64,000 nucleotides of DNA from Arthrobacter sp. StoSoilA2 (GCF_019977195.1 NZ_AP024643.1:4870452-4934451), one strand, 5' to 3'. Numbered from the stretch's first letter, positions 7,853-16,879 are shown. Program-made: numbers and translations. The notes: a model not told the origin generated them from the letters alone.

Positions 7853-8275
7853 ATGAAGCCCCGGCTGATTTGGGTTGCGGCGATCATTTTGGTGGCCGCG
7901 ATCGGCGTAGTTGTGTGGTTCGCGGTGGACAAGTCGCGCGTGTGCCCTGCCATGGGAAACGACACTCCCATCGAGCTGAAGATAGGCTCGACGCCGAGCC
8001 GCGTCCAAGCATGTTTCGGAGACGGCTGCACACCGCGGCCCGTCCAACAGCAGACGGATGGCCGCTGGCTCGTCCCTCAGGAGCCTCCGTATCTACCTGC
8101 CGGGCGAACAGCCTCCCCGCCTGCCGTGGTGGCCAAGGTCCGCGTTGTGGTCAAGGAGACAGGCAAACGCCAGCGGGACGCAGTCTTCGACATCCCTGCC
8201 ATACCGGGTGTTCCGGATACCACCGGCGCACAATGCCCCGGACCCATCCAGTACCTCCCCGTTGAGGTGCCTTAA
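7853..8275 (+). CDS. Membrane-anchored hypothetical protein
   Basis: This encodes a 140-residue protein with one N-terminal hydrophobic segment (LIWVAAIILVAAIGVVVWF, residues 5-23) that acts as an uncleaved anchor, followed by an extracytoplasmic domain of about 115 residues. It has four cysteines (in RVCPAMG, QACFGDGCTP and GAQCPGP), consistent with two disulphides in an exported domain. I recognise no family. It ends at a strong terminator. Confidence 0.7.
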   Translation: MKPRLIWVAAIILVAAIGVVVWFAVDKSRVCPAMGNDTPIELKIGSTPSRVQACFGDGCTPRPVQQQTDGRWLVPQEPPYLPAGRTASPPAVVAKVRVVVKETGKRQRDAVFDIPAIPGVPDTTGAQCPGPIQYLPVEVP

Positions 8276-8283
8276 ACACGAAC

Positions 8284-8320
8284 GGGGCAGCCGCCGTCGA
8301 ACGCTGACGGCGGCTGCCCC
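8284..8320. terminator. Bidirectional terminator
   Basis: A perfect 15-bp stem, GGGGCAGCCGCCGTC with its complement, surrounds a 7-base loop. It lies between the convergent ends of the small anchored protein and the amino-acid permease. Confidence 0.85.
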
Positions 8321-8335
8321 GGACGAAAAGGACGC

Positions 8336-9751
8336 TTACGACGCCGGTCCGGAACCTAGCGTGACGCGCTCGGCTTCCCCGTCATCCACCGGGGCGGAAG
8401 GGGTGCCGCCCTTGCGGTATCGGAACACGCCAATGACGACGACGACCGCGGCAAGGGCCAACGAGAGGAAGAGCGATTCCCGCGTGGATTCAAGTATCAC
8501 CATGCCGATGATGAGCGCGACGATGCTTCCAATCGCGATCCATGTGAGGTACGGGAAGAACCACATCTTGAGGTCCAGATCCTTGGCGGCGGCGCCCATG
8601 CGTCGGCGGAGGATGAGCTGCGAACTGGCGATGACCAGCCACACGAACAAGGCGATGGCGCCGGAGGTGTTGACTAGGAACAGGAACACGGTGTCCGGAG
8701 CGACGTAGTTCAGGCCGACAGTGATGAACCCAACCACGGTGGAGGCAAGTACTGCTGCCGCAGGCACGCCGCGCTTGGAAATCTTCGTCCAGGACCTGGG
8801 GGCGTCGCCACGCTGCGAGAGCGAGAAGAGCATCCGGCTTGCCGTGTACAGGCCCGAGTTCAGGCAGGAGAGCACCGACGTGAGGACCACGATGTCCATG
8901 ATGGTCCCGGCACCCGGGATTCCGTAGAGCTCGATCACGGCAACATACGGGCTCTTGGCGACCGAAGCGCTGTTCCACGGCAGGAGTGTGACCACTATGG
9001 CAATGGAGCCGATGTAGAAAATCAAGATGCGCCATACTGTGGACTTCACAGCCTTCTTGACTGCGTCTACGGGGTTTTCGGATTCACCCGCGGCGATCGT
9101 CGCAATCTCGGCACCAAAGAACGAGAAGACCACCACGAGGATGCCGGCAAGGACCGCACCCGGACCGTTGGGCATGAAGCCTCCCTGGTCCAGGAGGTTG
9201 GCGACGCCCGGCGCGGAAACGCCAGGGATCAAGCCAAGGATTGCGGCGATGCCTGCGAGCAGGAATATGACGATTGCGGCCACCTTGATGGACGCGAACC
9301 AGAATTCGAACTCGCCGTACGACTTCACGGAGCCAAGGTTCGTCAATGTCAGGAGCACCATGAGCACCAGCGCCCAAACCCACTGGTCGACGCCCGGCAC
9401 CCAGCGATGCATGATGGCAGCGCCGGCGGTGGCCTCGATGCCGAGCACGATGATCCAGAACCAGGCGTAGAGCCAGCCAATGCTGAACCCGGCCCAGCGG
9501 CCCAGGGCCTTATCCGCGTATGTGGAGAAGGAGCCGGTTTCCGGGTTGGCGGCAGCCATTTCGCCGAGCATTCGCATGACGAGGATAACCACCAGGCCAG
9601 CAGCCAAGTAGGCGACGAGGATACCCGGGCCAGCCTGTTGGATAGCGGCTCCGGAACCCACAAACAGCCCAGCACCAATCACGCCGGCGATGGCGATCAT
9701 GGAGAGGTGTCGTGGCTTCAGGGACTTTGAAAGTTGTTGGTCAGCGTGCAT
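8336..9751 (-). CDS. APC-superfamily amino acid permease (GABA/basic amino acid type)
   Basis: This 471-residue permease has twelve predicted membrane helices. The N-terminal helix has MIAIAGVIGAGLFVGSGAAI, the glycine-rich substrate-binding break of helix 1 in the amino-acid transporter family. GEMAAANPETGSFSTYADKALGRWAGF and the helix-6 region FFGAEIATIAAGESENP are also conserved. It imports an amino acid or related amine with protons. Similarity by eye is closest to GabP/AnsP-like permeases, but the substrate is not fixed. Its promoter region holds a perfect 10-6-10 inverted repeat, so it is probably regulated by a dedicated repressor. Confidence 0.9.
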   Translation of the reverse strand: MHADQQLSKSLKPRHLSMIAIAGVIGAGLFVGSGAAIQQAGPGILVAYLAAGLVVILVMRMLGEMAAANPETGSFSTYADKALGRWAGFSIGWLYAWFWIIVLGIEATAGAAIMHRWVPGVDQWVWALVLMVLLTLTNLGSVKSYGEFEFWFASIKVAAIVIFLLAGIAAILGLIPGVSAPGVANLLDQGGFMPNGPGAVLAGILVVVFSFFGAEIATIAAGESENPVDAVKKAVKSTVWRILIFYIGSIAIVVTLLPWNSASVAKSPYVAVIELYGIPGAGTIMDIVVLTSVLSCLNSGLYTASRMLFSLSQRGDAPRSWTKISKRGVPAAAVLASTVVGFITVGLNYVAPDTVFLFLVNTSGAIALFVWLVIASSQLILRRRMGAAAKDLDLKMWFFPYLTWIAIGSIVALIIGMVILESTRESLFLSLALAAVVVVIGVFRYRKGGTPSAPVDDGEAERVTLGSGPAS

Positions 9752-9917
9752 GGGTCGGCGCCGTCCTTAGTGTCTTTGGAGAGGGGCCCGAGTTGATGTG
9801 CAGCGGGCCACATGGCTTTCCCACAGTAGCCATCCGCGCAGGGCAAAATCCTGTGCGCATGTACATTTTGGCGGTCCCAAAAAAGGAAATATGCACAAAA
9901 AGTATGACTATAAGCAT

Positions 9918-9943
9918 CTAAAGTTTCATATAGGAAACTTTAG
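9918..9943. promoter_or_regulatory. Perfect 10-6-10 inverted repeat, operator candidate
   Basis: Arms CTAAAGTTTC and GAAACTTTAG flank ATATAG. The site lies about 170 bases upstream of the permease start and just after the M18 aminopeptidase stop, in AT-rich DNA. The GTTTC..GAAAC pattern resembles operators of IclR- and GntR-type repressors. Confidence 0.5.
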
Positions 9944-9993
9944 AAACTCCCTTGAAATGACTCTTTGAGGCTTTGTGAGCCGCGCCCGGGAAA

Positions 9994-11301
9994 TCAGACC
10001 TCAGTGCGGAAGAACTGCTCCGCCACGGAGGCCAGCCGGAACGGGTCCTCCACACCACACAATTCCCGAGCCGAGTGCATGGACAGCAGGGGGATGCCGA
10101 CATCCACTGTCCTTATCCCCAGCCGCGTCGCAGTCAGTGGACCAATGGTGGAGCCACAAGGAAGGTCGTTGTTGGATACATATTCCTGGTACGGCACATT
10201 TGTTTCCCCGCACACCCGCGCCCAAAGCGCAGCCCCCGTGGCATCGGTGGCATAACGCTGGTTTGCGTTGATCTTCAACAGCGGCCCACCGTTGAGTAAC
10301 GGACGGTTGACGGGATCGTGCCTCTCGGCGTAGTTCGGGTGGACGGCGTGGCCGGCGTCAGCGGAAACACAGAACGACGCCGCCAAGGACTGCCGCCGTT
10401 GGCTCACCGAGGCGCCAAGACCGTCAGAGATTCGGGTCAAAATGTCCTCAAGGATGGGCCCGCAGGCACCGGAGCGCGAGTTGGAACCGATCTCTTCATG
10501 GTCAAACGCCGCGAGGACAGCGATGGGGCCGTCTTTCGGCCCGGCTTTCGCGTGTTCGATCAATGCCACCAGGCCAGCGTGTGTGGAGGAAAGGTTGTCC
10601 AAACGGCCGGAGGCGAAGAACTCACCGTTGGCGCCGAAAACCGCAGGTGCCTGCGTGTCCGCCACGACGACGTCGTAACCGCCGATATCTGCTGGATCAA
10701 CAGTGGCGCCCTCGACGCGCCCGGCAAGCAGGCCCAAAAGATCTTCGTTGGCCGGATCACCGAGCCCGAAGACCGGATTCATGTGCTGCTGCTTGGACAG
10801 AAGCAGGCCGTTGTCATTAACCGCACGGTCCAAGTGGATGGCGAGTTGCGGGAAGCGCAGGAGCGGGCCGGTTGCGGTCAGGTGCTGCGTGCCGTCGCGT
10901 AACACCAGGCGGCCGGCCAGTTGCAGCTCACGGTCCAGCCAGGAGTTAAGGAGCGGCCCTCCGTACACCTCGACGCCGGCCTGCAGCCAACCGAACTTCC
11001 CGGTGGTGGGCTTCGGCTTCAGCTTGAAGGAGGGGGAGTCCGTGTGGGCACCCAGGATATTGAAGCCCGTGGTGGGACCGGCACTTTCGGGAGTGACCCA
11101 CGCGATCAGGGCGCCGTCGCGGATGACATAGAACTTACCCGCGCCACCTTCCCAGGACTGCAGTTCATCCAGCGCGGTGAAGCCGGCGCCATCAAGCCGC
11201 CTGCCGGCCTCGTGCACTGCATGGAAGCTGGACGGCGAAGCCGAAACATACGCGCCGAGGTCCTGGATGTGGTCAGCTGCTGCGGGGGCATTCGAAGGCA
11301 T
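9994..11301 (-). CDS. M18-family aminopeptidase
   Basis: This 435-residue cytosolic zinc aminopeptidase of the aspartyl aminopeptidase family removes N-terminal (often acidic) residues from peptides. Metal ligands are visible in GAHTDSP (His86, Asp88), SGRLDNLSS, FDHEEIGS and the C-terminal region with MHSARELCG. SFKLKPKP and YGGPLLNSWLDRELQLAGR are typical M18 stretches. It is complete and of normal length. It is followed by the permease gene on the same strand but separated by an operator-bearing gap, so the two are probably separate units. Confidence 0.93.
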   Translation of the reverse strand: MPSNAPAAADHIQDLGAYVSASPSSFHAVHEAGRRLDGAGFTALDELQSWEGGAGKFYVIRDGALIAWVTPESAGPTTGFNILGAHTDSPSFKLKPKPTTGKFGWLQAGVEVYGGPLLNSWLDRELQLAGRLVLRDGTQHLTATGPLLRFPQLAIHLDRAVNDNGLLLSKQQHMNPVFGLGDPANEDLLGLLAGRVEGATVDPADIGGYDVVVADTQAPAVFGANGEFFASGRLDNLSSTHAGLVALIEHAKAGPKDGPIAVLAAFDHEEIGSNSRSGACGPILEDILTRISDGLGASVSQRRQSLAASFCVSADAGHAVHPNYAERHDPVNRPLLNGGPLLKINANQRYATDATGAALWARVCGETNVPYQEYVSNNDLPCGSTIGPLTATRLGIRTVDVGIPLLSMHSARELCGVEDPFRLASVAEQFFRTEV

Positions 11302-11338
11302 GCCCCCGAGTCTAGCTGCGCTTGTTGACCGCTTCGCA

Positions 11339-12226
11339 TCAAACCGTGACGTTCAGCGCGGCTGTGTAGCCTCCTTGGACCGAACCGGACATGGTGGCCA
11401 GCTGATATATGCCTCCATCGTCACCAAAGACGTTGTCCCCTGCCAGCGTGCTTCTTGCAAAGTTTCGGGCACTCGACTCGTATCCCGGCGAACCGTACAC
11501 GTCCTTGCACGCGGCCTCAGCCAGAGCGATCTGGGAAACCGCCAACACCTGCCCCGCCGCGGAAGTGTTGCTCATGGATTCAAATACCTCAAAGTGAATA
11601 TGAGGCCACCGCCCGCTGTAGGCGCCGGGGTAGACAGTAGTGAAAGTGACTTGGCCGTTGCTGTCGGCCTCCTGGACGCCGCGCAAATAGTTCTCGTTCT
11701 TCAGCCCTGAATCGTAAAGGGAATACTTGCCGTTCCGGTCGCAGTGCCAGGCATAGACCGCCGCACCTGCCAGCGGTGAGCAACCGTTGGCGTTGTCCAG
11801 CAGGGTGAGGGTGAAAGTCAGCGGGACGCCTTCGGCCTTGGTGGTAGAGCTGCCGAAGCTTGAAGTGATGTCCTTTCGAACTACTCCCGATGTCTCGAGC
11901 ACATTCGGCCCGTTGGAACCGTCGCCGGGATAGGGGCCGAGGGTTTCCTCCGGGATCTCGACTCCGCATTCGGCGAGTGCGCGCGTCACGGTACTGGTAG
12001 CGGAAGGTGATACGGCCGCCGTCGTGCTTTGTGTTGCGGTAGCGGCAGCACTGGAAGACGACGACGGCGATGCGCCGCCACCTCCGGAACCCGGCGTACA
12101 GGCAGCCAGGGCCGCTGCCGTCCCGGTGGCGAACAGGACCCCGAGCGTTCGCCGACGGCTCAGGAGCGTGGAGAGATCGAATTCGAGGCCGCGATCGTGG
12201 TCTGGATGAGGCTGCGGGAACGTCAT
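11339..12226 (-). CDS. Intradiol dioxygenase-like exported lipoprotein
   Basis: This 295-residue protein has a twin-arginine-type signal (SRRRTLGVLFATG) ending in the lipobox LAAC, then a Ser/Ala/Thr-rich linker of about 45 residues. The C-terminal domain resembles the intradiol ring-cleavage dioxygenase core: ETLGPYPGDGSNGPNV, PLTFTLTLLD, AAVYAWHCDRNGKYSLYD and the GRWPHIHFEVF segment carrying two conserved histidines. True catechol dioxygenases are cytoplasmic and use two Tyr and two His iron ligands. Exported members of this superfamily are common in actinobacteria, and their substrates are largely unknown. The upstream reading frame is open well beyond the ATG at 12226, but that part has no signal features. 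It diverges from the CutA-like/cyclase pair. Confidence 0.82.
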   Translation of the reverse strand: MTFPQPHPDHDRGLEFDLSTLLSRRRTLGVLFATGTAAALAACTPGSGGGGASPSSSSSAAATATQSTTAAVSPSATSTVTRALAECGVEIPEETLGPYPGDGSNGPNVLETSGVVRKDITSSFGSSTTKAEGVPLTFTLTLLDNANGCSPLAGAAVYAWHCDRNGKYSLYDSGLKNENYLRGVQEADSNGQVTFTTVYPGAYSGRWPHIHFEVFESMSNTSAAGQVLAVSQIALAEAACKDVYGSPGYESSARNFARSTLAGDNVFGDDGGIYQLATMSGSVQGGYTAALNVTV

Positions 12227-12411
12227 GCGTCCATCAAACCCACGGGCGCTGTGACTTGTACATGCCAAACCCGTGGTGGAGCTGTGAAAGCGGCGACTAT
12301 CAGCCTCCAAGGGCCTTATGTGCAATATAAACATTTGCATATGCTTGTAATGCTCGTCACCTTGTGCCACGATTGCTCCCAGTAAGCACATCCACGGAAG
12401 GCATCGCCCCC

Positions 12412-12858
12412 ATGAACATTGAATTGAAAGCCGTGCGAAAGCTGCGCATCCACTGGCCCATCCCGCTGGACACGATGACGCAACTGGCCAGTGGCGATCT
12501 GGGCGCCCTGGAATCCGACGCCGGCATCGCTTCCCTGCTGCAAGCACTCACCGCAACGCCGGAGCTGGGAGGCTTCGGCAATTACCACCACGTCTTCGAG
12601 TCCTCGGCAGGGTTCGAGGGCTTTACAGTCGCGGAAGGCGCCAATCCCACTCTGGGAAGCGTTGGGCAGAGGACCATCTCGCCGACTTTTGTCTTCACCA
12701 CATACTTCGACGACTCGCTCCCGGACCAGGCCGTGCATGAACTCGTCCAGCGGATCGTGGATATCCACCCGTGGGAAGTTCCCGTCATTGAAGTCTCCGG
12801 GCCGCTGAGTGTCTCCAGCAGTGCCCACGCTCCTGCCATTGAAAGCCGGGTGGCCTGA
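12412..12858 (+). CDS. CutA/NIF3-like small protein coupled to cyclase
   Basis: This encodes a 148-residue soluble protein. The C-terminal segment HELVQRIVDIHPWEVPVIEV resembles the conserved end of CutA and of the PII-like insert of NIF3/YqfO proteins (HPYE.P pattern), which form ferredoxin-like trimers that bind metals or nucleotides. The N-terminal half is not recognised. A GGAAGG site precedes the ATG. Its TGA overlaps the ATG of the cyclase gene by one base, so translation of the two is probably coupled and the products may work together. The fold assignment is tentative. Confidence 0.55.
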   Translation: MNIELKAVRKLRIHWPIPLDTMTQLASGDLGALESDAGIASLLQALTATPELGGFGNYHHVFESSAGFEGFTVAEGANPTLGSVGQRTISPTFVFTTYFDDSLPDQAVHELVQRIVDIHPWEVPVIEVSGPLSVSSSAHAPAIESRVA

Positions 12859-13598
12859 TGGGTTCCCAGTTATGGCAGCAGCTCGCACCCCTGCTCGAAG
12901 GCAGGACGTACACCGATCTGACGCATGCGTTCCATTCTGGTCAGCCGCGCTTCGCTGCCTTCCCGGATGAGTCCCGCGAAGCCCTCTTTGACATGGAAAA
13001 GGGGGACGGCTTTACTGCCCACCGGTACTCGATCGTCGGCCAATGGGGAACCCATGTGGATCCGCCGTCGCACTTTGTGCGGGGCGGCCGAACACTGGAC
13101 CAGATACCCGTGGAACAAATGCTCTTGCCCTTGGTTGTCCTGGATATCAGTGACCGTGTTCGCCTCGACGAAGATGCCACTCCAACACTCGCCGACGTCC
13201 AGTCCTGGGAGGAGCGGAACGGGAAGATTCCGGCAGGTTCATTTGTGGCGCTCCGGACTGGTTGGAGCCATCGCTGGCCTGATGCCCAAGCAATGGCAAA
13301 CAAGGACCAAGCCGGCATCAGCCACACTCCCGGCTGGTCACAGGAGGTTCTGGAATTCCTGATCGAGACCCGTGCCGTGGCGGCCGTGGGCCACGAACAA
13401 ACGGACACTGATCCCGGCGTCGCCACCTCCCAGCAGGACTTCAGCTTGGAAACTTATGTCCTGGCCCGGGACAAGTGGCAGATTGAACTTCTTGCCAATC
13501 TGGACAACGTGCCCGAGGCCGGCGGCGTCCTGGTGGCAACATGGGCCAAGCCCTTGGAAGGCAGTGGATTTCCGGCCAGGGTTTTCGCCATCCACTAG
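12858..13598 (+). CDS. Metal-dependent cyclase/hydrolase (kynurenine formamidase-like)
   Basis: This 246-residue member of the Cyclase superfamily (Pfam PF04199) includes bacterial kynurenine formamidase and isatin hydrolase. The metal-binding signature GTHVDPPSHF (His66, Asp68, His72) is intact, as is the C-terminal AAVGHEQTDTDPG segment. These enzymes hydrolyse N-formyl or lactam bonds of aromatic or related acids using Mn or Zn. The neighbourhood (intradiol-type protein, two IclR regulators, amino-acid permease) suggests a route for an aromatic or nitrogen-containing compound. The exact substrate is unknown. Confidence 0.85.
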   Translation: MGSQLWQQLAPLLEGRTYTDLTHAFHSGQPRFAAFPDESREALFDMEKGDGFTAHRYSIVGQWGTHVDPPSHFVRGGRTLDQIPVEQMLLPLVVLDISDRVRLDEDATPTLADVQSWEERNGKIPAGSFVALRTGWSHRWPDAQAMANKDQAGISHTPGWSQEVLEFLIETRAVAAVGHEQTDTDPGVATSQQDFSLETYVLARDKWQIELLANLDNVPEAGGVLVATWAKPLEGSGFPARVFAIH

Positions 13599-13634
13599 GA
13601 CGCGCCCGTTCGGCCCACCGTCAGAGCCGGTCCC

Positions 13635-13651
13635 CCGGGGCCTGTCCCCGG
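13635..13651 (+). terminator. Weak GC hairpin after cyclase gene
   Basis: CCGGGG and CCCCGG form a 6-bp stem with a 5-base loop between the cyclase stop and the next IclR gene. There is no U-tract, so it may attenuate rather than terminate. Confidence 0.3.
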
Positions 13652-13695
13652 TGCCGGTCCCGAAGAACCTTCCGCCCAAAAGCTAGAATCAATCC

Positions 13696-14460
13696 ATGTC
13701 AAAGACCTCAAGCATGGGCCGGGGCATGATGGCCATCCTTGCGGTCGGTGCCCGTCACGCGCAAGGATACGACGGCGGGACGGTCGCCGACGTCGCGGCC
13801 GACCTGGACAAGGACCGCAGCCAAGTATCGCGAAGCCTCAAGGGTGCCTTGCAGGAGGGATTCCTGGCCCGGAGGGATCAGCGGAAGTACAGCTTGGGTT
13901 GGACTATCCTCACGGACGCCCAACTGGTCGCTGAACAACGGCTGAAGACGGACGGGCTGACCGCGCTCGAGGGTCTCGCTTCTGAAACCAACGAGGCGTG
14001 CTTCCTTGGCGTGCTCAGCGGCAACAGTACGGTCACCATCGGTGAACAGGTGCCAGCCAGCGCCAACCTCGTGGGATCGTGGCTTGGACGTCCGTATCCT
14101 GCCTATTGCAGTGACGCCGGCCAAGCACTTCTGTGGGACGCCCCGGACGAAGAAGTCCGCAAGATCTTCGAATCTGTTGAGTTCGTGAAGCATGGACCCA
14201 ATACGCCTTCGTCTGTGGAGGACTTCCTGGCGCGGCTCAAGGAAGCTCGCGTGCGCGGCTACTCAATCGTGGACGAAGAAGCTGAGCCGGGACTTTACTC
14301 ACTGGCCGCCCCCGTACGCGACTTCAAAGGAGAGGTTGCTGCAGCCCTACAGATAGTGGGCCCCAAGTCCCGCATTGAGCCCCACCGCGAAACTTACGCA
14401 GTCGCCCTCCATGCTTGGCAGGAGTGGCTTGAGTCGATGGTTGGCGGACGGCTTCAATAG
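13696..14460 (+). CDS. IclR-family regulator (same strand as cyclase)
   Basis: This 254-residue IclR-type regulator has a helix-turn-helix in residues about 10-70 (VADVAADLDKDRSQVSRSL) and an effector domain with YCSDAGQALLWD and AAPVRDFKGEVAAALQIVG. It lies about 100 bases after the cyclase gene on the same strand and converges with another IclR gene. It is a likely local regulator of the cyclase operon or of the adjacent permease. It belongs to the same subgroup as the convergent IclR gene, so the two may be diverged paralogues. Confidence 0.87.
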   Translation: MSKTSSMGRGMMAILAVGARHAQGYDGGTVADVAADLDKDRSQVSRSLKGALQEGFLARRDQRKYSLGWTILTDAQLVAEQRLKTDGLTALEGLASETNEACFLGVLSGNSTVTIGEQVPASANLVGSWLGRPYPAYCSDAGQALLWDAPDEEVRKIFESVEFVKHGPNTPSSVEDFLARLKEARVRGYSIVDEEAEPGLYSLAAPVRDFKGEVAAALQIVGPKSRIEPHRETYAVALHAWQEWLESMVGGRLQ

Positions 14461-14471
14461 CCGCCAAGAGC

Positions 14472-15251
14472 TTAAGTCCCGGAACCGAGCCGGTGCGCTG
14501 CCGAATGCAGCAGCGGGGCAAGCTCCGTAGCGGCCCCCTCAAGATCGGAACGGGTACCCAGGATACTGAGCGCAGCAAGGATGCCGCCTGAAGGATCCCG
14601 GACAGGTACGGCCAGTTCCCATACACCGTATTCGAACTCCTCAGCAGCCAACACAAAACCCCGGGACCTGTCGCGCTCCATGAGGGCGTCGACTTCCGCT
14701 TGGGAATGCGCTGCAGCAGGCCCGCCGACGCCGATGAAATTGACGTCATTAAGCAGGGCTTCCAGTTCGTTCCGGGAGTGGTCCCACAGCAACGCCCGCC
14801 CGGAACCCGTACACCACACGGGCGTGACCATTCCCGGCTTTGCGAACCCGCCCAGGACTGAATTGTTGGTGGAGGAACGCAGCAGCAGAACCCTGACACC
14901 GTCCCGCACTGACAGCCGGGACCTAAGTCCCAGGGACGAGACCAACTCTTCCAGCTCCGCACGCGAATCATGGACCCAGCCAACATTGAGGGAGGCGGCC
15001 AGGCTGAAGAACCGAGGTCCCGCACGGAAAGGCCCGCGCTCCAGCCGCTCAAGCAGCCCCAAATCGCACAGTTCCTGGGCCAGGCGCGAAACCCTGCTCT
15101 GCTCCATGTCCAGCTCGGCCGCGAGTTGGGATACGCCAAGTAACTGACGGCCCTGCTTTTCGCGGTCAGTAACCAGCCGAACGAGACGAAGCCCCTGCGC
15201 CAACGACGACGCCTCCGGTGACACCTCCAAGAATCCCGCTCCTTCCGCCAA
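14472..15251 (-). CDS. IclR-family regulator (convergent copy)
   Basis: This encodes a 259-residue regulator. The helix-turn-helix contains VSQLAAELDMEQSRVSRLAQEL, and the effector domain has GSGRALLWDHSRNELEALL and VPVRDPSGGILAALSILG. Both segments align by eye with the IclR protein encoded just downstream on the other strand, and the two stop codons are only 11 bases apart. It points the same way as the downstream amino-acid permease, from which it is separated towards 15.3 kb by a strong hairpin that terminates the permease. Possible targets are the permease, the cyclase operon or the dioxygenase-like lipoprotein. Confidence 0.85.
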   Translation of the reverse strand: MAEGAGFLEVSPEASSLAQGLRLVRLVTDREKQGRQLLGVSQLAAELDMEQSRVSRLAQELCDLGLLERLERGPFRAGPRFFSLAASLNVGWVHDSRAELEELVSSLGLRSRLSVRDGVRVLLLRSSTNNSVLGGFAKPGMVTPVWCTGSGRALLWDHSRNELEALLNDVNFIGVGGPAAAHSQAEVDALMERDRSRGFVLAAEEFEYGVWELAVPVRDPSGGILAALSILGTRSDLEGAATELAPLLHSAAHRLGSGT

Positions 15252-15320
15252 GCGCTCACGCCATTCTCACACGCCCATGTCAGCGGCAGGAATCAGGACC
15301 TCATGGGCAGGACGATGGAC

Positions 15321-15362
15321 GGCTTCGCGGCCGGACTCTCTCTGAAGTCCGGCCGCGAAGCC
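15321..15362. terminator. Strong terminator hairpin downstream of permease
   Basis: A perfect 17-bp stem, GGCTTCGCGGCCGGACT with its complement, surrounds an 8-base loop. It lies just after the permease stop codon on the minus strand. Confidence 0.85.
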
Positions 15363-15376
15363 CTGTGCTGGATTCG

Positions 15377-16879
15377 TCAGGCGACCTGCTTAACCGCGTG
15401 CCGCCCGTGCCTGAAGTGGAAGTAAATGTAGCAGGCGGCTACGAACGGAATACCGAAGTAGAGAGCAGCAACCTGATTTGGATCGAACGCGATGCCTACC
15501 AGTGAGATCAGGCAAAGAGTGAATGCCAGGATGGGAACCAGCGGGAAGAACGGGGCCTTGTAAGCAAGCTCGGCCACCTGCCCACCCTTTCGGACGAAGG
15601 CCCGGCGATGGAAGAAGTGCGATGCCGTGATTGACATCCATACGCCCACCACAGCGAATCCGGCCACGGAAACAAGGGCCAGGTACACCGTTTCCGGTGC
15701 AACCACGCTGCTGATCAGCGATGCCAGCCCGCCAAGCATGCTTACAGAAAGGGCAACGAGGGGGATACCGCGCCGCGTCAGTCGCTTCAGGGCCTTTGGT
15801 GCGTGCCCTTCATCAGACAACGAGTACAGCATGCGTGCACAGGAGAACAGGCCACTGTTTCCGGCGGACAACAGTGCCGTGATGATGACGAAGTTCATGA
15901 TGTCGGCCGCGTAGGGGATACCCACAGAGGAGAACACTGTGACGAACGGGCTCTCATCCAGTCCCACCTGATCGAAAGGAACAGTTGCTGCGATGACGGC
16001 AATGGCACCGACGAAGAAGATCAGGAGGCGGACGACAGTGCTACGCATGGCCTTGGGGATGTTCCGCGCAGGATCGGTGGTTTCTCCGGCAGCAACCCCG
16101 ATGAGTTCAGACCCGGAGAAGGCATAGAAGACCGCCAGGGCAGTAACCAGTACTCCGGAGAAGCCGTTGGGAAAGAGTCCGCCTGAGGTGTTGAAGTTCT
16201 CAAAGAGGAACGGATGGTTACCGGAGTCCGCGAGGGGCTGGAATCCAAGGAGTGCGGCTCCGCCAAGGACGATCAAGGCAATGATCGCCCCCACTTTGAC
16301 GATGGAGAACCAGAATTCAGATTCTCCGAAGAACCGGGAGGAGATGGCATTGAATCCGAAGAGGACTGCTGCGAACACAACGCACCACACCCAGACTTCG
16401 ACGCCAGGGAACCACCGCTGCATGAGCAGTCCTGACGCCGTGAATTCGGAGCCGATCGCGACCGCCCAGCAAAGCCAATAGAGCCAGGCCGTGGTGAAGC
16501 CCGTGGCCGGACCGATGGATCGTGCGGCGTAAATGTGGAAGGCGCCCGATACCGGGTAGGCGATCGCGAGTTCTCCAAGGCAGGCCATCACCAGATAGAC
16601 CACGAATGCCCCCACGAGGTAGGCAATGACAGCACCGAGCGGGCCTGCCTGGGAAATCGTGTAGCCCGAACTGAGGAACAGGCCCGATCCGATAACACCT
16701 CCCATCGCGATCATGATGAGGTGCCGCGGACCCATCGTTCGGCGGAGGCCGGTTTCGGCAGGAGCGGTGGACGAGGCGGGAGCCGTGGACGAGGCGGGAG
16801 CGGTGGACGAGGCGGGAGCGCCGGGAGAAGCGGGAGCATCAGGTAGATGGTCCAGTTGCAGGGGTGCTGAAGGTTCCAT
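15377..16879 (-). CDS. APC-superfamily amino acid permease with repeat-bearing N-terminal tail
   Basis: This 500-residue transporter has twelve predicted helices. Helix 1 has MIAMGGVIGSGLFLSSGYTI, and helix 6 includes FYAFSGSELIGVAAGETTDP, both typical of the LysP/GabP branch. The cytoplasmic N-terminus is unusual: about 45 residues, Pro/Ala/Ser-rich, with three copies of SSTAPA encoded by an 18-bp tandem repeat at 16761-16814. A GGAGAC site precedes the ATG at 16879. Sharing a region with two IclR regulators and the cyclase suggests it imports the substrate or a related amino acid. This is inferred from context only. Confidence 0.9.
   Translation of the reverse strand: MEPSAPLQLDHLPDAPASPGAPASSTAPASSTAPASSTAPAETGLRRTMGPRHLIMIAMGGVIGSGLFLSSGYTISQAGPLGAVIAYLVGAFVVYLVMACLGELAIAYPVSGAFHIYAARSIGPATGFTTAWLYWLCWAVAIGSEFTASGLLMQRWFPGVEVWVWCVVFAAVLFGFNAISSRFFGESEFWFSIVKVGAIIALIVLGGAALLGFQPLADSGNHPFLFENFNTSGGLFPNGFSGVLVTALAVFYAFSGSELIGVAAGETTDPARNIPKAMRSTVVRLLIFFVGAIAVIAATVPFDQVGLDESPFVTVFSSVGIPYAADIMNFVIITALLSAGNSGLFSCARMLYSLSDEGHAPKALKRLTRRGIPLVALSVSMLGGLASLISSVVAPETVYLALVSVAGFAVVGVWMSITASHFFHRRAFVRKGGQVAELAYKAPFFPLVPILAFTLCLISLVGIAFDPNQVAALYFGIPFVAACYIYFHFRHGRHAVKQVA
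16761..16832. repeat. 18-bp in-frame tandem repeat in permease N-terminus
   Basis: Three near-identical units containing GGAGCGGTGGACGAGGCG, then a degenerate fourth, lie in the coding sequence. Each unit adds six residues (SSTAPA), so copy-number change would not break the frame. Confidence 0.85.
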
